A DNA stretch of 64,000 bases. Source: Cellulomonas cellasea (GTDB lineage Bacteria > Actinomycetota > Actinomycetes > Actinomycetales > Cellulomonadaceae). The notes below the pieces were generated by a model. The model did not search any database. It was not told where the DNA came from and saw only the letters and a program-made list of their open reading frames with translations. The DNA lies in the NCBI RefSeq assembly GCF_006538745.1, contig NZ_BJLR01000041.1, positions 1 through 64,000 on the forward strand, read 5' to 3'. Positions 53,361 through 60,741 of the stretch are shown piece after piece (position 1 is the stretch's first letter; each line of letters begins with the position of its first letter). Made by a program: the position numbers and the translations under genes.

Positions 53361-54089
53361 TCAGGCGGCGAGGAAGCGTCGCAGGGTCTCGGCGTTGCGG
53401 ACGGCGTGCGCGTGGCCGTCGTTGTTGAAGTACGCGAAGACCTCGGTCCCCGCCGACTCCCACTCCCGGATCCGGTCGGCCCACCAGCGCAGGTCGTCGT
53501 CGGAGTACGAGCCCGCGTACAGGTGCTCGTGGTCGGGTCCGTGCAGGCGCACGTACGCGAACGGTGCGGTCACGCGCAGCCGGCACGGGAGGTTTGCGCC
53601 GCTCAGCACGCAGTAGGCGGCGCCGTGCCGCTCGAGGAGGCGCAGCACGTCCTCGTGCTCCCACGAGGGGTGCCGGAGCTCGACGCACACCCGGATCCAC
53701 GGCGGCACCTGGGCGAGGAACCAGTCGAGCCGGGCGTCGTCGTGTGCGTGCAGCGGCGAGGTCTGCACGAGCAGCACCGCCCGCTTGTCCCCGAGCTCGT
53801 GCCAGCCCGCCGCGATGCGCTCGATCCACACCTCGGGGTCGTACAGCTTCTTCGCGTGCGTGAGCCCGCGCGGGGCCTTGACCGTCATGAGGAAGCCGGG
53901 CGGGAGCCGCTCGCGCCACCCCGCGAACGTCGCGGTGCGCGGCCAGCGGTAGAAGCTCGCGTTGAGCTCGACGGTCGAGAACCGCCGCACGTAGTGCCCG
54001 AGGCGGTCGCGGCTCGGGGTCCCCGGCGGGTACACCTCGCCCTCCCAGTGGTCGTAGCTCCACCCCGAGGTGCCGACGTGCACGGTCAT
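53361..54089 (-). CDS. DUF72 domain-containing protein
   Basis: A 242-residue TIM-barrel-like protein of the DUF72 (YecE) family. Family landmarks: HVGTSGWSYDHWEGEVYPPG at the N terminus, FSTVELNASFYRWPR, FLMTVKAPRGLTHAKKL, VCVELRHPSWEHEDVLRLL, FAYVRLHGPDHEHLYAG and VFAYFNNDGHAHAVRNAETL near the end. Function not established; links to DNA repair or nuclease-like activity have been suggested for the fold. ATG at 54089, 10 nt downstream of the NADH dehydrogenase stop, so it is the last gene of that operon. Confidence 0.9.
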   Translation of the reverse strand: MTVHVGTSGWSYDHWEGEVYPPGTPSRDRLGHYVRRFSTVELNASFYRWPRTATFAGWRERLPPGFLMTVKAPRGLTHAKKLYDPEVWIERIAAGWHELGDKRAVLLVQTSPLHAHDDARLDWFLAQVPPWIRVCVELRHPSWEHEDVLRLLERHGAAYCVLSGANLPCRLRVTAPFAYVRLHGPDHEHLYAGSYSDDDLRWWADRIREWESAGTEVFAYFNNDGHAHAVRNAETLRRFLAA

Positions 54090-54099
54090 CGGGGCCCGC

Positions 54100-55482
54100 T
54101 CACGACGCCGCCGCCGTGGCCGGCCCCGGGTCGGGTCGCGGCTGCGTCGCGGGCTGCTGGTCCCCGAGCGCCCGCTCGTGCTCGTCGAGCGCCCGCCGCG
54201 CGAGCACCTGCTGCAGCGTCGCCGTGCGCTCGGACCGCCCCCGCCCGACGAAGCTCACCGTCCAGTGCAGCAGCGTCGTGAGCCGGTTCTTGAACCCGAC
54301 GAGGTAGACGAGGTGCACCGCGAGCCACAAGACCCACGCGACGAGGCCGGCCGTCTGGAACGACCCGACCTGGGCGACCGCGTGGAACCGCGAGACGGTC
54401 GCCATGCTGCCCTTGTCCCGGTACGCGAACGCCTGGCCGGTCGGCTCACCCGCCAGGCGCCGGCGGATCTGCCCCGCCGCGTGCTGCCCGCTCTGCATCG
54501 CGACCTGCGCGACGCCGGGCAGGTCGAGCGCCATGAGGTCGCCCACCACGAACACCTCGGGGTGCCCGGGCAGCGAGCAGTCGGGCTCGACGCGCACGCG
54601 CCCCACCCGGTCGGTCTCGGCACCGCTCTGCTCCGCGAGCAGGGCACCGAGGGGCGACGCGGCGACGCCGGCCGCCCAGACCTTGCAGCGCGCCTCGACC
54701 CGGCTGCGGGACCCGTCGGGGGCCTCGAAGTCGACACCCGTCTCGTCGAGCCCCACGACCTTCGCGTCGAGCATCACCTCGACGCCCAGCTCCTCGAGCC
54801 GCCGTGCCGCGGCGCGCCCGAGCCTCTCGGCGAACGTCGGCAGGACGGCGGGCGCCGCGTCGGCGAGCACGATGCGCGCGTGCGCGGGGTCGATGTGCCG
54901 GAAGTTGCCAGCGAGCGCCCGGTGCGCCAGCTCGGCGATCTGGCCGGCCATCTCGACGCCGGTCGGTCCCGCGCCCACGACGACGAACGTCAGCAGGCGG
55001 CGGACCTCCGCGGGGTCGCGGCTCAGCTCCGCGAGCTCGAACGCGCCGAAGATCCGCCCGCGCAGCTCGAGGGCGTCGTCGACGCTCTTGAGCCCGGGCG
55101 CGTGCTCCGCGAACCCGTCGTTCCCGAAGTAGGACTGCCCGGCGCCGGCGGCCACGACGAGGCTGTCGTAGGACGTCGTCGCGGTGCCGCCCGGTGAGCG
55201 CGAGGTCACGACCCGGGCCTGCAGGTCGATGTCGGTGACGGTGCCGAGGAGCACCCGTGCGTTGCGCTGCCGGCGCAGGACGTCCCGCGTCGCCGGGGCG
55301 ATCTCGCCCTCCGAGAGCACCCCGGTCGCGACCTGGTAGAGCAGCGGCTGGAAGAGGTGGTGGCCCGTGCTGGCGAGCACGGTGACCCGCACCGGGTCGC
55401 GCGCGAGGGCCTTCGTCGCGAACAGCCCGCCGAAGCCCGAGCCGATCACCACGACGTGGTGCGGGGCGGGCGCGTCCGTCAC
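54100..55482 (-). CDS. ndh: NAD(P)/FAD oxidoreductase, type II NADH dehydrogenase
   Basis: A 460-residue monotopic respiratory NADH:quinone dehydrogenase that does not pump protons. FAD-binding VVVIGSGFGGLFATKAL, then HLFQPLLYQVATGVLSEGEI, NAD-binding TFVVVGAGPTGVEMAGQIAE, and the second FAD motif VFVVGDLMALDLPGVAQVAM. A hydrophobic C-terminal segment (GLVAWVLWLAVHLVYLVGF, about 375-400) is the membrane anchor, followed by a 55-residue charged tail. The GTG at 55482 overlaps the upstream ChaB-family stop (GTGA). Quinone reduction is inferred from the family. Confidence 0.9.
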   Translation of the reverse strand: MTDAPAPHHVVVIGSGFGGLFATKALARDPVRVTVLASTGHHLFQPLLYQVATGVLSEGEIAPATRDVLRRQRNARVLLGTVTDIDLQARVVTSRSPGGTATTSYDSLVVAAGAGQSYFGNDGFAEHAPGLKSVDDALELRGRIFGAFELAELSRDPAEVRRLLTFVVVGAGPTGVEMAGQIAELAHRALAGNFRHIDPAHARIVLADAAPAVLPTFAERLGRAAARRLEELGVEVMLDAKVVGLDETGVDFEAPDGSRSRVEARCKVWAAGVAASPLGALLAEQSGAETDRVGRVRVEPDCSLPGHPEVFVVGDLMALDLPGVAQVAMQSGQHAAGQIRRRLAGEPTGQAFAYRDKGSMATVSRFHAVAQVGSFQTAGLVAWVLWLAVHLVYLVGFKNRLTTLLHWTVSFVGRGRSERTATLQQVLARRALDEHERALGDQQPATQPRPDPGPATAAAS

Positions 55483-55907
55483 GAGCCCTCGCGGGCCCGG
55501 CGGGACGCGCGGTCGTTCGCCCTCTGGATCGCCTCGACGAGCTCGGCCTTCGTCATCGACGAGCGCCCGGGCACGTCGAGGCGCTTCGCGACGTCGTAGA
55601 GGTGCTGCTTGCTCGCGTTCGCGTCGACGCCGCCCGCGGTGGGCCGGTCCGTGCCGGCGCCGCCCTCGGCCTGCGGGTCGGACGGCCCGTACTCGTCCTT
55701 GGGCTCCCAGTGGTCGCCGACCTTCTCGTACGTGTGCTTGAGCGCGGCGTACGCGACGCGGTGCGCTCGCTCCTCGTCGCCGTCGTACTCCTCGGCCGCC
55801 GAGTCGTAGGTCTTGGTGAACGTGCGCTGCGCCTTCGCGTCGGAGCGCTTGAGCGTCTCGGGGAGCTCGCTCTGCTTGGGCTTGCCGGCGCGGGTCGTCT
55901 TCGGTAT
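55479..55907 (-). CDS. ChaB domain - Rho_N domain protein with apparent AUA start
   Basis: A 142-residue protein. The family N-terminal region begins PKTTRAGKPKQSELPETLKR, followed by the ChaB domain (about residues 18-62, SDAKAQRTFTKTYDSAAEEY then EERAHRVAYAALKHTYEKVG) and a C-terminal Rho_N/SAP-like helix pair (LYDVAKRLDVPGRSSMTKAE then LVEAIQRANDR). ChaB was first named for cation transport regulation, but the fold suggests nucleic-acid binding. The codon just before PKTT, where homologues have ATG, is ATA (55907-55905), with an AGGAG SD 6 nt upstream; no ATG or GTG near it keeps the conserved start. Start choice is therefore unusual. Confidence 0.8.
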   Translation of the reverse strand: MPKTTRAGKPKQSELPETLKRSDAKAQRTFTKTYDSAAEEYDGDEERAHRVAYAALKHTYEKVGDHWEPKDEYGPSDPQAEGGAGTDRPTAGGVDANASKQHLYDVAKRLDVPGRSSMTKAELVEAIQRANDRASRRAREGS

Positions 55908-56059
55908 CCCGGTCTCCTCTCGTCGGGGTCCCCGTCGTCGGGACCGCGTCGCGTGCGTCCGTCTCGTCCCAGCGTGCCGCGCGCGCCGTCGATCCGCGCG
56001 GCGGGACCCCGCGGAACGCTGCCGCAGGCCGCGTGGGTGGCGGGTGTGACGATGGGTCG

Positions 56060-56461
56060 ATGACCGACGACGCGGCACGGACCGGTGAACGCGGCGCGGC
56101 GGCCGACGCCCCGGCACCGGCGGAGCCGTTCGACGCCCGCGCGGTGCTCACGGACCTGCGCGCCGAGCTCGACGGGCGGCTGCGCGAGCTGACGGGCTCG
56201 TTCGACGAGCTCGTCGCCGCGTCGGCGGACTCCAACGCGGACGACGAGCACGACCCCGAGGGCGCGACCATCGCGTTCGAGCGCTCGCAGCTCGACACGA
56301 TCGTCCGGCACGTGCGGCACCAGCTCGCGGAGACCGACGCCGCGCTCGGACGCGTCGAGGCGGGGACCTACGGCGTGTGCGAGGTGTGCGGGCGGCCGGT
56401 CCCGGTGGCCCGGCTCGAGGCGCGCCCGGTCGCGCGGACGTGCGTGGGGTGCGCGGCCTGA
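56060..56461 (+). CDS. TraR/DksA-family zinc-finger protein
   Basis: A 133-residue protein with an acidic coiled-coil region (about 25-100, ADSNADDEHDPEGATIAFER carrying the acidic tip typical of DksA-like proteins) and a C-terminal zinc finger, CEVCGRPVPVARLEARPVAR then TCVGC, with four Cys. Such proteins enter the RNA polymerase secondary channel and change promoter choice. The ATG at 56060 has a GACGAT element 6 nt upstream (a weak leaderless match). Divergent from the ChaB-family gene. Confidence 0.9.
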   Translation: MTDDAARTGERGAAADAPAPAEPFDARAVLTDLRAELDGRLRELTGSFDELVAASADSNADDEHDPEGATIAFERSQLDTIVRHVRHQLAETDAALGRVEAGTYGVCEVCGRPVPVARLEARPVARTCVGCAA

Positions 56462-56515
56462 GCGGGTGGCCGAGCGTCGACGTCCGGCTGCAGCCGGTGC
56501 GTCGGGGGCGAACCG

Positions 56516-57421
56516 TCAGGTGTCGTGCGCGCGCCGGGGCGGGAGCGGGACTCGGTCGAGGTCGTCGGCGGCGGTGATCTGCGCCCCGGGCGCCGCCGCC
56601 CGGGCCTCCTCCAGCAGCGGCGCGACGTCCACGTAGCGCGACGAGAAGTGCGTGAGCACCGTCGTCCGCGCGCCGGACCGCGCCGCGAGCGCGCCCGCCT
56701 GCGCCGCGGTCAGATGCAGGTACGTCTCGGCGAGCTCCGCGGTGTCCGCCCCGAACGTGCTCTCGACGAGCAGCAGGTCGACGCCGTCCGCGAGCTGCTC
56801 CGCGCCCGCGCACTCCGCGGTGTCCATCACCACCGCGACGCTCTGCCCGCGCCGCGCGACGCTCACGTCCGCGAGGCGCACGCCGCGCAGCTCGCCCTCG
56901 CGCTGCAGCCGGCCGACGTCCGGACCGCTGATCCCCGCGGCGGCGAGCCGCTCCGGCACGAGCGACCGGCCGTCGGGCTCGATCAGCCGGTACCCGTAGG
57001 TCTCGATCCGGTGCCGCAGCGCGACGACCTCGAGCCCCTCGGCGATCTCCCCCGGTCCGCCGTGCGGGCGCAGCCGCAGCTCGAGCCCGGGGGTCGCGAG
57101 GCCCACGAGCGCGCGCACGACGTCCTCGCCCGACGCCGGGTAGTGCAGCTCGACGGGACGCTGCACGCCGTCGAGGACCATCCGCGAGAGCACGCCCGGC
57201 AGGCCGTAGCAGTGGTCGCCGTGCATGTGTGTGAGGCAGATGCGCGTGATGGCGGTGGCCGGGACGCCCGCGTGCGTGAGCTGGCGCTGGGTCCCCTCGC
57301 CCGGGTCGAACAGGATGCCGTCCTGGTGCGGCGCGCCGTCCCAGCGCAGCAGGTAGCCGTTGTGGTTGCGGGTCCGGGTCGGCACGTTCGACGACGTGCC
57401 CAGGACGACGAGCTCACGCAC
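56516..57421 (-). CDS. rnz: Ribonuclease Z
   Basis: A 301-residue metallo-beta-lactamase-fold tRNA 3'-endonuclease, which matures tRNA precursors lacking an encoded CCA. The zinc motif HxHxDH is LTHMHGDHCYGLPG (His65, His67, Asp69, His70); further ligands are in VVMDTAECAG and TVLTHFSSRY. N terminus ELVVLGTSSNVPTRTRNHNG is typical of RNase Z. The GTG at 57421 has a GGAGGA SD 6 nt upstream. Confidence 0.93.
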   Translation of the reverse strand: MRELVVLGTSSNVPTRTRNHNGYLLRWDGAPHQDGILFDPGEGTQRQLTHAGVPATAITRICLTHMHGDHCYGLPGVLSRMVLDGVQRPVELHYPASGEDVVRALVGLATPGLELRLRPHGGPGEIAEGLEVVALRHRIETYGYRLIEPDGRSLVPERLAAAGISGPDVGRLQREGELRGVRLADVSVARRGQSVAVVMDTAECAGAEQLADGVDLLLVESTFGADTAELAETYLHLTAAQAGALAARSGARTTVLTHFSSRYVDVAPLLEEARAAAPGAQITAADDLDRVPLPPRRAHDT

Positions 57422-57521
57422 GGGTTCCTCCGGGGTGCGGCCGGACGGGACCGGCACGGGGTGGGTCGAGGTGTGATCGGGCGGCGGTGCGGTGCGGGCG
57501 CCGCTCGGCCGGGACGGGCGA

Positions 57522-57555
57522 GGGGCCCGGCGCACCTGTGTGCGCGCCGGGCCCC
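57522..57555 (-). terminator. Terminator of rtcB
   Basis: Perfect 12-bp stem (57522-57533 with 57544-57555), 10-nt loop, starting 21 nt after the rtcB stop on the minus strand. Confidence 0.85.
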
Positions 57556-57576
57556 CTCATGATGCTGCGTGCCGGT

Positions 57577-59748
57577 TCAGCCCTTGACGCAGACGATCGT
57601 CCGCAGCCGCGCCACGACCTCGACGAGGTCGGTCTGCGCCGCGATGACGGACTCGAGGTCCTTGTAGGCCCCCGGGATCTCGTCGACGACCCCGGCGTCC
57701 TTGCGGCACTCGACGCCCGCCGTCTGCGCCGCGAGGTCCTCGACCGTGAACCGCTTCTTCGCCGCGGTCCGCGACATCCGCCGCCCGGCCCCGTGCGACG
57801 CCGACTGGAACGACGCCGGGTTGCCGAGGCCGCGCACCACGTACGAGCCCGTCCCCATCGACCCGGGGATGAGCCCCATCTCGCCGGAGCCGGCGCGGAT
57901 CGCACCCTTGCGGGTGACGATCAGCTCCGCGCCGTCGATCTGCTCGGTCTTGACGTAGTTGTGGTGGCAGTTCCGAGTCAGGATGTTGTCCTCCAGCGTG
58001 AAGGCCTCGGTCTCCGGCACAACGGCGCAGTACACCTCCTCGACGTCATCCGTGATCTCCACGCTTCGGACGGTCCACCCCTTGCGCTCGACCGCGCCGC
58101 GACCCGTGGCGAAGCGCGCTCGATGCTCGTCCTGGACGAAGAAGTCGAGGTCGAGGTCGCTCCGCATGAACCCCATGACGTGCAGCTCCGAGTCGCGCCC
58201 GTCGATACCGCGACGAACCCGTGTGCGGATGCCGTAGGTGCCGACACCGATCGAGGTAGCCAGCGCTTTCACCGCCTCCAGGTGGTCACGTCGCGACGAG
58301 GACAGCGACGGGCGGCCGCTCTTGTCTACGTCACCGTCTGCTGCGAAGTAGCCCGCCAACCAGCCGTAGACGATGTCGGGGTGTGAACTCGTCGCGACCG
58401 GCGCAGTCTTCCACTCCGCGGGGAAGCCGTTGAGCACCTTCACCGAGCCGTAGTCCCGCACGCAGTTCGTCGTCAGACCCTCGAAGTACGGCAGGAGGGA
58501 CTCGTCCTTGTCACCGCAGAAGATGGCTCGGGCGCGGGTCTGCTTGCCGCAGAGCGAGCCGTCGCCGAACACGAAGCCGCGAGCTACCGAAGCTCTGTCG
58601 ACCTTCATCCCGGAGACCCGCGCCGGAAATGCGTAGGCGAGCCGGTCGCCAACACGAAGGTCCTGAGTCGTCGCCTCATCACGCGCATGGGCGACCTTCG
58701 CTCGCAGGAGCCACCGGTGGTTCCCCGTGGCACGGATCACCTTCTCCTCGCCGTAGCGCCCCACCGTCACCTCGTAGACCCGCTGCTTGCCGAAGGACAT
58801 GATCGGCGCCTTGACCCATCGGCCGCCTGTGGTGAGGAGTTCGTGAATGCCGCCCGCGAGCTCGGCGATAGGGAAGATCCCGGCTCCTGTCAGCACACGC
58901 GTCTCGCCCGCGAAGCAGTTCACACCCTCGTCGAACGTGATCTCCCGCTCCGGGAACGAGTCCCGCACGGCCTGCACGACGAGCGCCATCATCACCGCAC
59001 GCGAGCGCGCGGCGTACTCCTGCGCCCACCACAGGTCGTTCAGGTACGCGTCCATCTGCGGCGTCCCGGCCAGGAACACCGCGAGCTCGCGGTCGACGAT
59101 CCGCTGGTTGTGCTCGAGCGTCTTGGCGATCGCGACGTGCCGCTCCGCGAGCTCCTTGCCGATGTTGCGCGAGCCGCTGTGCAGCTGCAGCCACACCTGG
59201 TCGGACTCGTCGAGGCAGAGCTCGATGAAGTGGTTGCCGCCGCCGAGCGTCCCGAGCTGCTTGCGCGCCCGGGCCTCGAGCTGCTGGACCGTGCGGTGCA
59301 GGCCGCCGAAGCGGTCCCAGAACGCGTCGGCACCCTTGAGCCGCTCCCGCCCCGCCGAACCGTTCACCGGCCGGAGCCGGCGCAGGTCGACGGGCTCGTC
59401 GTGCGCGTGGAAGCCCACCGGGACGGCCTGCTCGATGCGCGTGCGGATCGCGTGCAGGTCGTCGGGCAGGTCCGCGGCCGTCAGGCTCGTGCGGACACCG
59501 ATCATCCCGCAGCCGATGTCGACGCCGACGGCGTTGGGGCTGACCGCGTCGCGCATCGCGATGACGCTGCCGACGGTAGCCCCCTTGCCGAGGTGCACGT
59601 CGGGCATCACGCGCAGGCCCTCGACCCACGGCAGCGACGCGATGTTGCGCAGCTGCTGGAGAGCCTGCGGCTCGACCTCGTGCTCGTGGGCCCACATCAG
59701 GGTGGGCGCGGCGGTTCCGGCCAGGGCGACCGGGAACGGGCTGGACAT
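57577..59748 (-). CDS. rtcB: RNA 3'-phosphate ligase RtcB, interrupted by an intein
   Basis: The precursor is 723 residues; removal of the 316-residue intein leaves a 407-residue RtcB, the GTP/Mn-dependent ligase joining RNA 2',3'-cyclic phosphate or 3'-phosphate ends to 5'-OH ends. Extein motifs: VGVDIGCGMIG, GTLGGGNHFIELCLD, LQLHSGSRNIGKEL, VN|CHHNYV (| marks the splice point), and the guanylylated His in SASHGAGRRMSR. All metal and nucleotide ligands appear present. Two ATGs lie in tandem (59751 and 59748); the AAGGAGG SD is 5 nt from the second and 2 nt from the first, so 59748 is chosen. No RtcA or RtcR gene is adjacent. A terminator follows. Confidence 0.96.
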   Translation of the reverse strand: MSSPFPVALAGTAAPTLMWAHEHEVEPQALQQLRNIASLPWVEGLRVMPDVHLGKGATVGSVIAMRDAVSPNAVGVDIGCGMIGVRTSLTAADLPDDLHAIRTRIEQAVPVGFHAHDEPVDLRRLRPVNGSAGRERLKGADAFWDRFGGLHRTVQQLEARARKQLGTLGGGNHFIELCLDESDQVWLQLHSGSRNIGKELAERHVAIAKTLEHNQRIVDRELAVFLAGTPQMDAYLNDLWWAQEYAARSRAVMMALVVQAVRDSFPEREITFDEGVNCFAGETRVLTGAGIFPIAELAGGIHELLTTGGRWVKAPIMSFGKQRVYEVTVGRYGEEKVIRATGNHRWLLRAKVAHARDEATTQDLRVGDRLAYAFPARVSGMKVDRASVARGFVFGDGSLCGKQTRARAIFCGDKDESLLPYFEGLTTNCVRDYGSVKVLNGFPAEWKTAPVATSSHPDIVYGWLAGYFAADGDVDKSGRPSLSSSRRDHLEAVKALATSIGVGTYGIRTRVRRGIDGRDSELHVMGFMRSDLDLDFFVQDEHRARFATGRGAVERKGWTVRSVEITDDVEEVYCAVVPETEAFTLEDNILTRNCHHNYVKTEQIDGAELIVTRKGAIRAGSGEMGLIPGSMGTGSYVVRGLGNPASFQSASHGAGRRMSRTAAKKRFTVEDLAAQTAGVECRKDAGVVDEIPGAYKDLESVIAAQTDLVEVVARLRTIVCVKG
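57970..58917 (-). other. Intein with LAGLIDADG homing endonuclease domain, in RtcB
   Basis: 316 residues, from Cys1 (CFAGETRVLTGAGI) to the final Asn (ILTRN) followed by extein Cys (CHHNY). Splicing block B is ATGNHRWLL with His at intein position 67. Two endonuclease motifs are seen: VARGFVFGDGSL (Asp at intein position 119) and GWLAGYFAADGDVD (Asp at 194), 75 residues apart, so the endonuclease is probably intact. Block F is VEEVYCAVVPETEAFTLED. The residue before the terminal Asn is Arg, not the usual His. GC is lower than in the flanks (63% against 72% on single 60-base lines I counted), a sign of transfer. Confidence 0.95.
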
Positions 59749-59837
59749 CATGACCTCCTTGGGAGAGGCCGACAGTAGGGCGCGGCGCCCACGGGGTCGA
59801 CGTCAATATCGTCCGTCGGCGGCCCGCTGCCCGCGCG

Positions 59838-60206
59838 TCACCCGGTCGGCTCCAGCGGGGTGAGCACCACGATCTGCCAGGCGTCCGCGGCGCGCAGCAG
59901 CTGGTAGCAGAAGCGCTCGCGCGGCTCGCCGCCGTAGGTCCACGTGACGTCCGCCCAGACGCTTGCGGGTCCGCGGGCGAGGAGCGCGATGCGGGGCTCC
60001 GCGGTGTCGACGCCCGCGTACTGCTCCCACGCGGACGCGAAGAACTGCTCGGTCTGCCGCGCGTCCGTCACCGGGATCGTCGTCCCCGGGAACACGATCA
60101 GGGCGGGCACCGCGTACAGCCGCGCGACGGCGGCCTCGTCGCGGGCCAGCAGGGCGGCCGCGTAGCGGTCGAAGAACTCGTGCACCTCGTCGTCGATGGT
60201 CGTCAT
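59838..60206 (-). CDS. SgcJ/NTF2-like domain protein
   Basis: A 122-residue protein with the cone-shaped NTF2/SnoaL-like fold: DEVHEFFDRYAAALLARDEA, ALIVFPGTTIPVTDARQTEQ, then VWADVTWTYGGEPRERFCYQ and WQIVVLTPLEP. Related proteins bind or isomerise small hydrophobic ligands; most remain unassigned. ATG at 60206, with TACCGT 6 nt upstream. Divergent from the HTH gene; the two promoters share 31 bp between -10 elements. Confidence 0.82.
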   Translation of the reverse strand: MTTIDDEVHEFFDRYAAALLARDEAAVARLYAVPALIVFPGTTIPVTDARQTEQFFASAWEQYAGVDTAEPRIALLARGPASVWADVTWTYGGEPRERFCYQLLRAADAWQIVVLTPLEPTG

Positions 60207-60212
60207 GGCTCG

Positions 60213-60218
60213 ACGGTA
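60213..60218 (-). promoter_or_regulatory. -10 element of a leaderless promoter (SgcJ-like gene)
   Basis: Minus-strand TACCGT, 6 nt, then ATG at 60206. Confidence 0.6.
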
Positions 60219-60249
60219 GGAGCGCAAGCGGACACGCCCGTGTCGTGAT

Positions 60250-60255
60250 TACCGT
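60250..60255 (+). promoter_or_regulatory. -10 element of a leaderless promoter (HTH gene)
   Basis: TACCGT, 6 nt, then GTG at 60262; same hexamer and spacing as the divergent SgcJ-like promoter. Confidence 0.6.
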
Positions 60256-60261
60256 GGTCGC

Positions 60262-60684
60262 GTGGACCGACGGGAACGGCTCGCCGCGGCCTCGCGTGAC
60301 GGGCACCTCGCGCTGCGCCGCGTCGAGCGCCAGCAGGCGATCGTCGAGCGGCTGCACGCCACCCGGGGCCTCCCGGTGCGGCTGGGGCTGCTCGCCGAGG
60401 AGCTCGACGTGTCGACGCGCACGGTCGCGCGCGACCTCGAGCGCCTGCGCACGAGCGGCGTCCCGCTCGAGGTGCGGCGCGGGCGGTCCGGCGGTGTCCG
60501 GCTCCCGCTGGTGCGCTCCCCCGTGCAGGTCGAGCTCGACGTCGCCGAGGTCGCGGCGGTGCTGGCGAGCCTCGCCGCCGTCGGGCCGAACGCGAGCCTC
60601 AGCGCCGCGTCGGTGCTGCGCAAGCTCGCCGACGCCGTCCGGCCCCCGTCGGACGGCTCGTCGCGCCCCCGGCCGCGGACCTGA
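60262..60684 (+). CDS. HTH-only transcriptional regulator (YafY/WYL-type without WYL domain)
   Basis: A 140-residue protein. An HTH_11-type winged helix is seen at about residues 22-75 (RQQAIVERLHATRGLPVRLG then LLAEELDVSTRTVARDLERL then RTSGVPLEVRRGRSGGVRLP). The following helix (LDVAEVAAVLASLAAVGPN) is the linker that normally leads to the WYL sensor, but the protein ends shortly after in a basic tail. It is either a naturally short regulator or a truncated WYL protein. It may control the divergent SgcJ-like gene. GTG start by the leaderless pattern. Confidence 0.8.
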   Translation: MDRRERLAAASRDGHLALRRVERQQAIVERLHATRGLPVRLGLLAEELDVSTRTVARDLERLRTSGVPLEVRRGRSGGVRLPLVRSPVQVELDVAEVAAVLASLAAVGPNASLSAASVLRKLADAVRPPSDGSSRPRPRT

Positions 60685-60741
60685 CCCCGGACGCGACGGC
60701 GGAGCCGACGCCCGGCGCGCGCGGGGCGTCGCCAGGCCCGC

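Noticed and set aside
57970-58917. A separate LAGLIDADG endonuclease gene or a frameshifted rtcB
   Set aside because: The segment is in frame with both rtcB halves and has Cys1, a block-B His and terminal Asn-Cys, so it is an intein.
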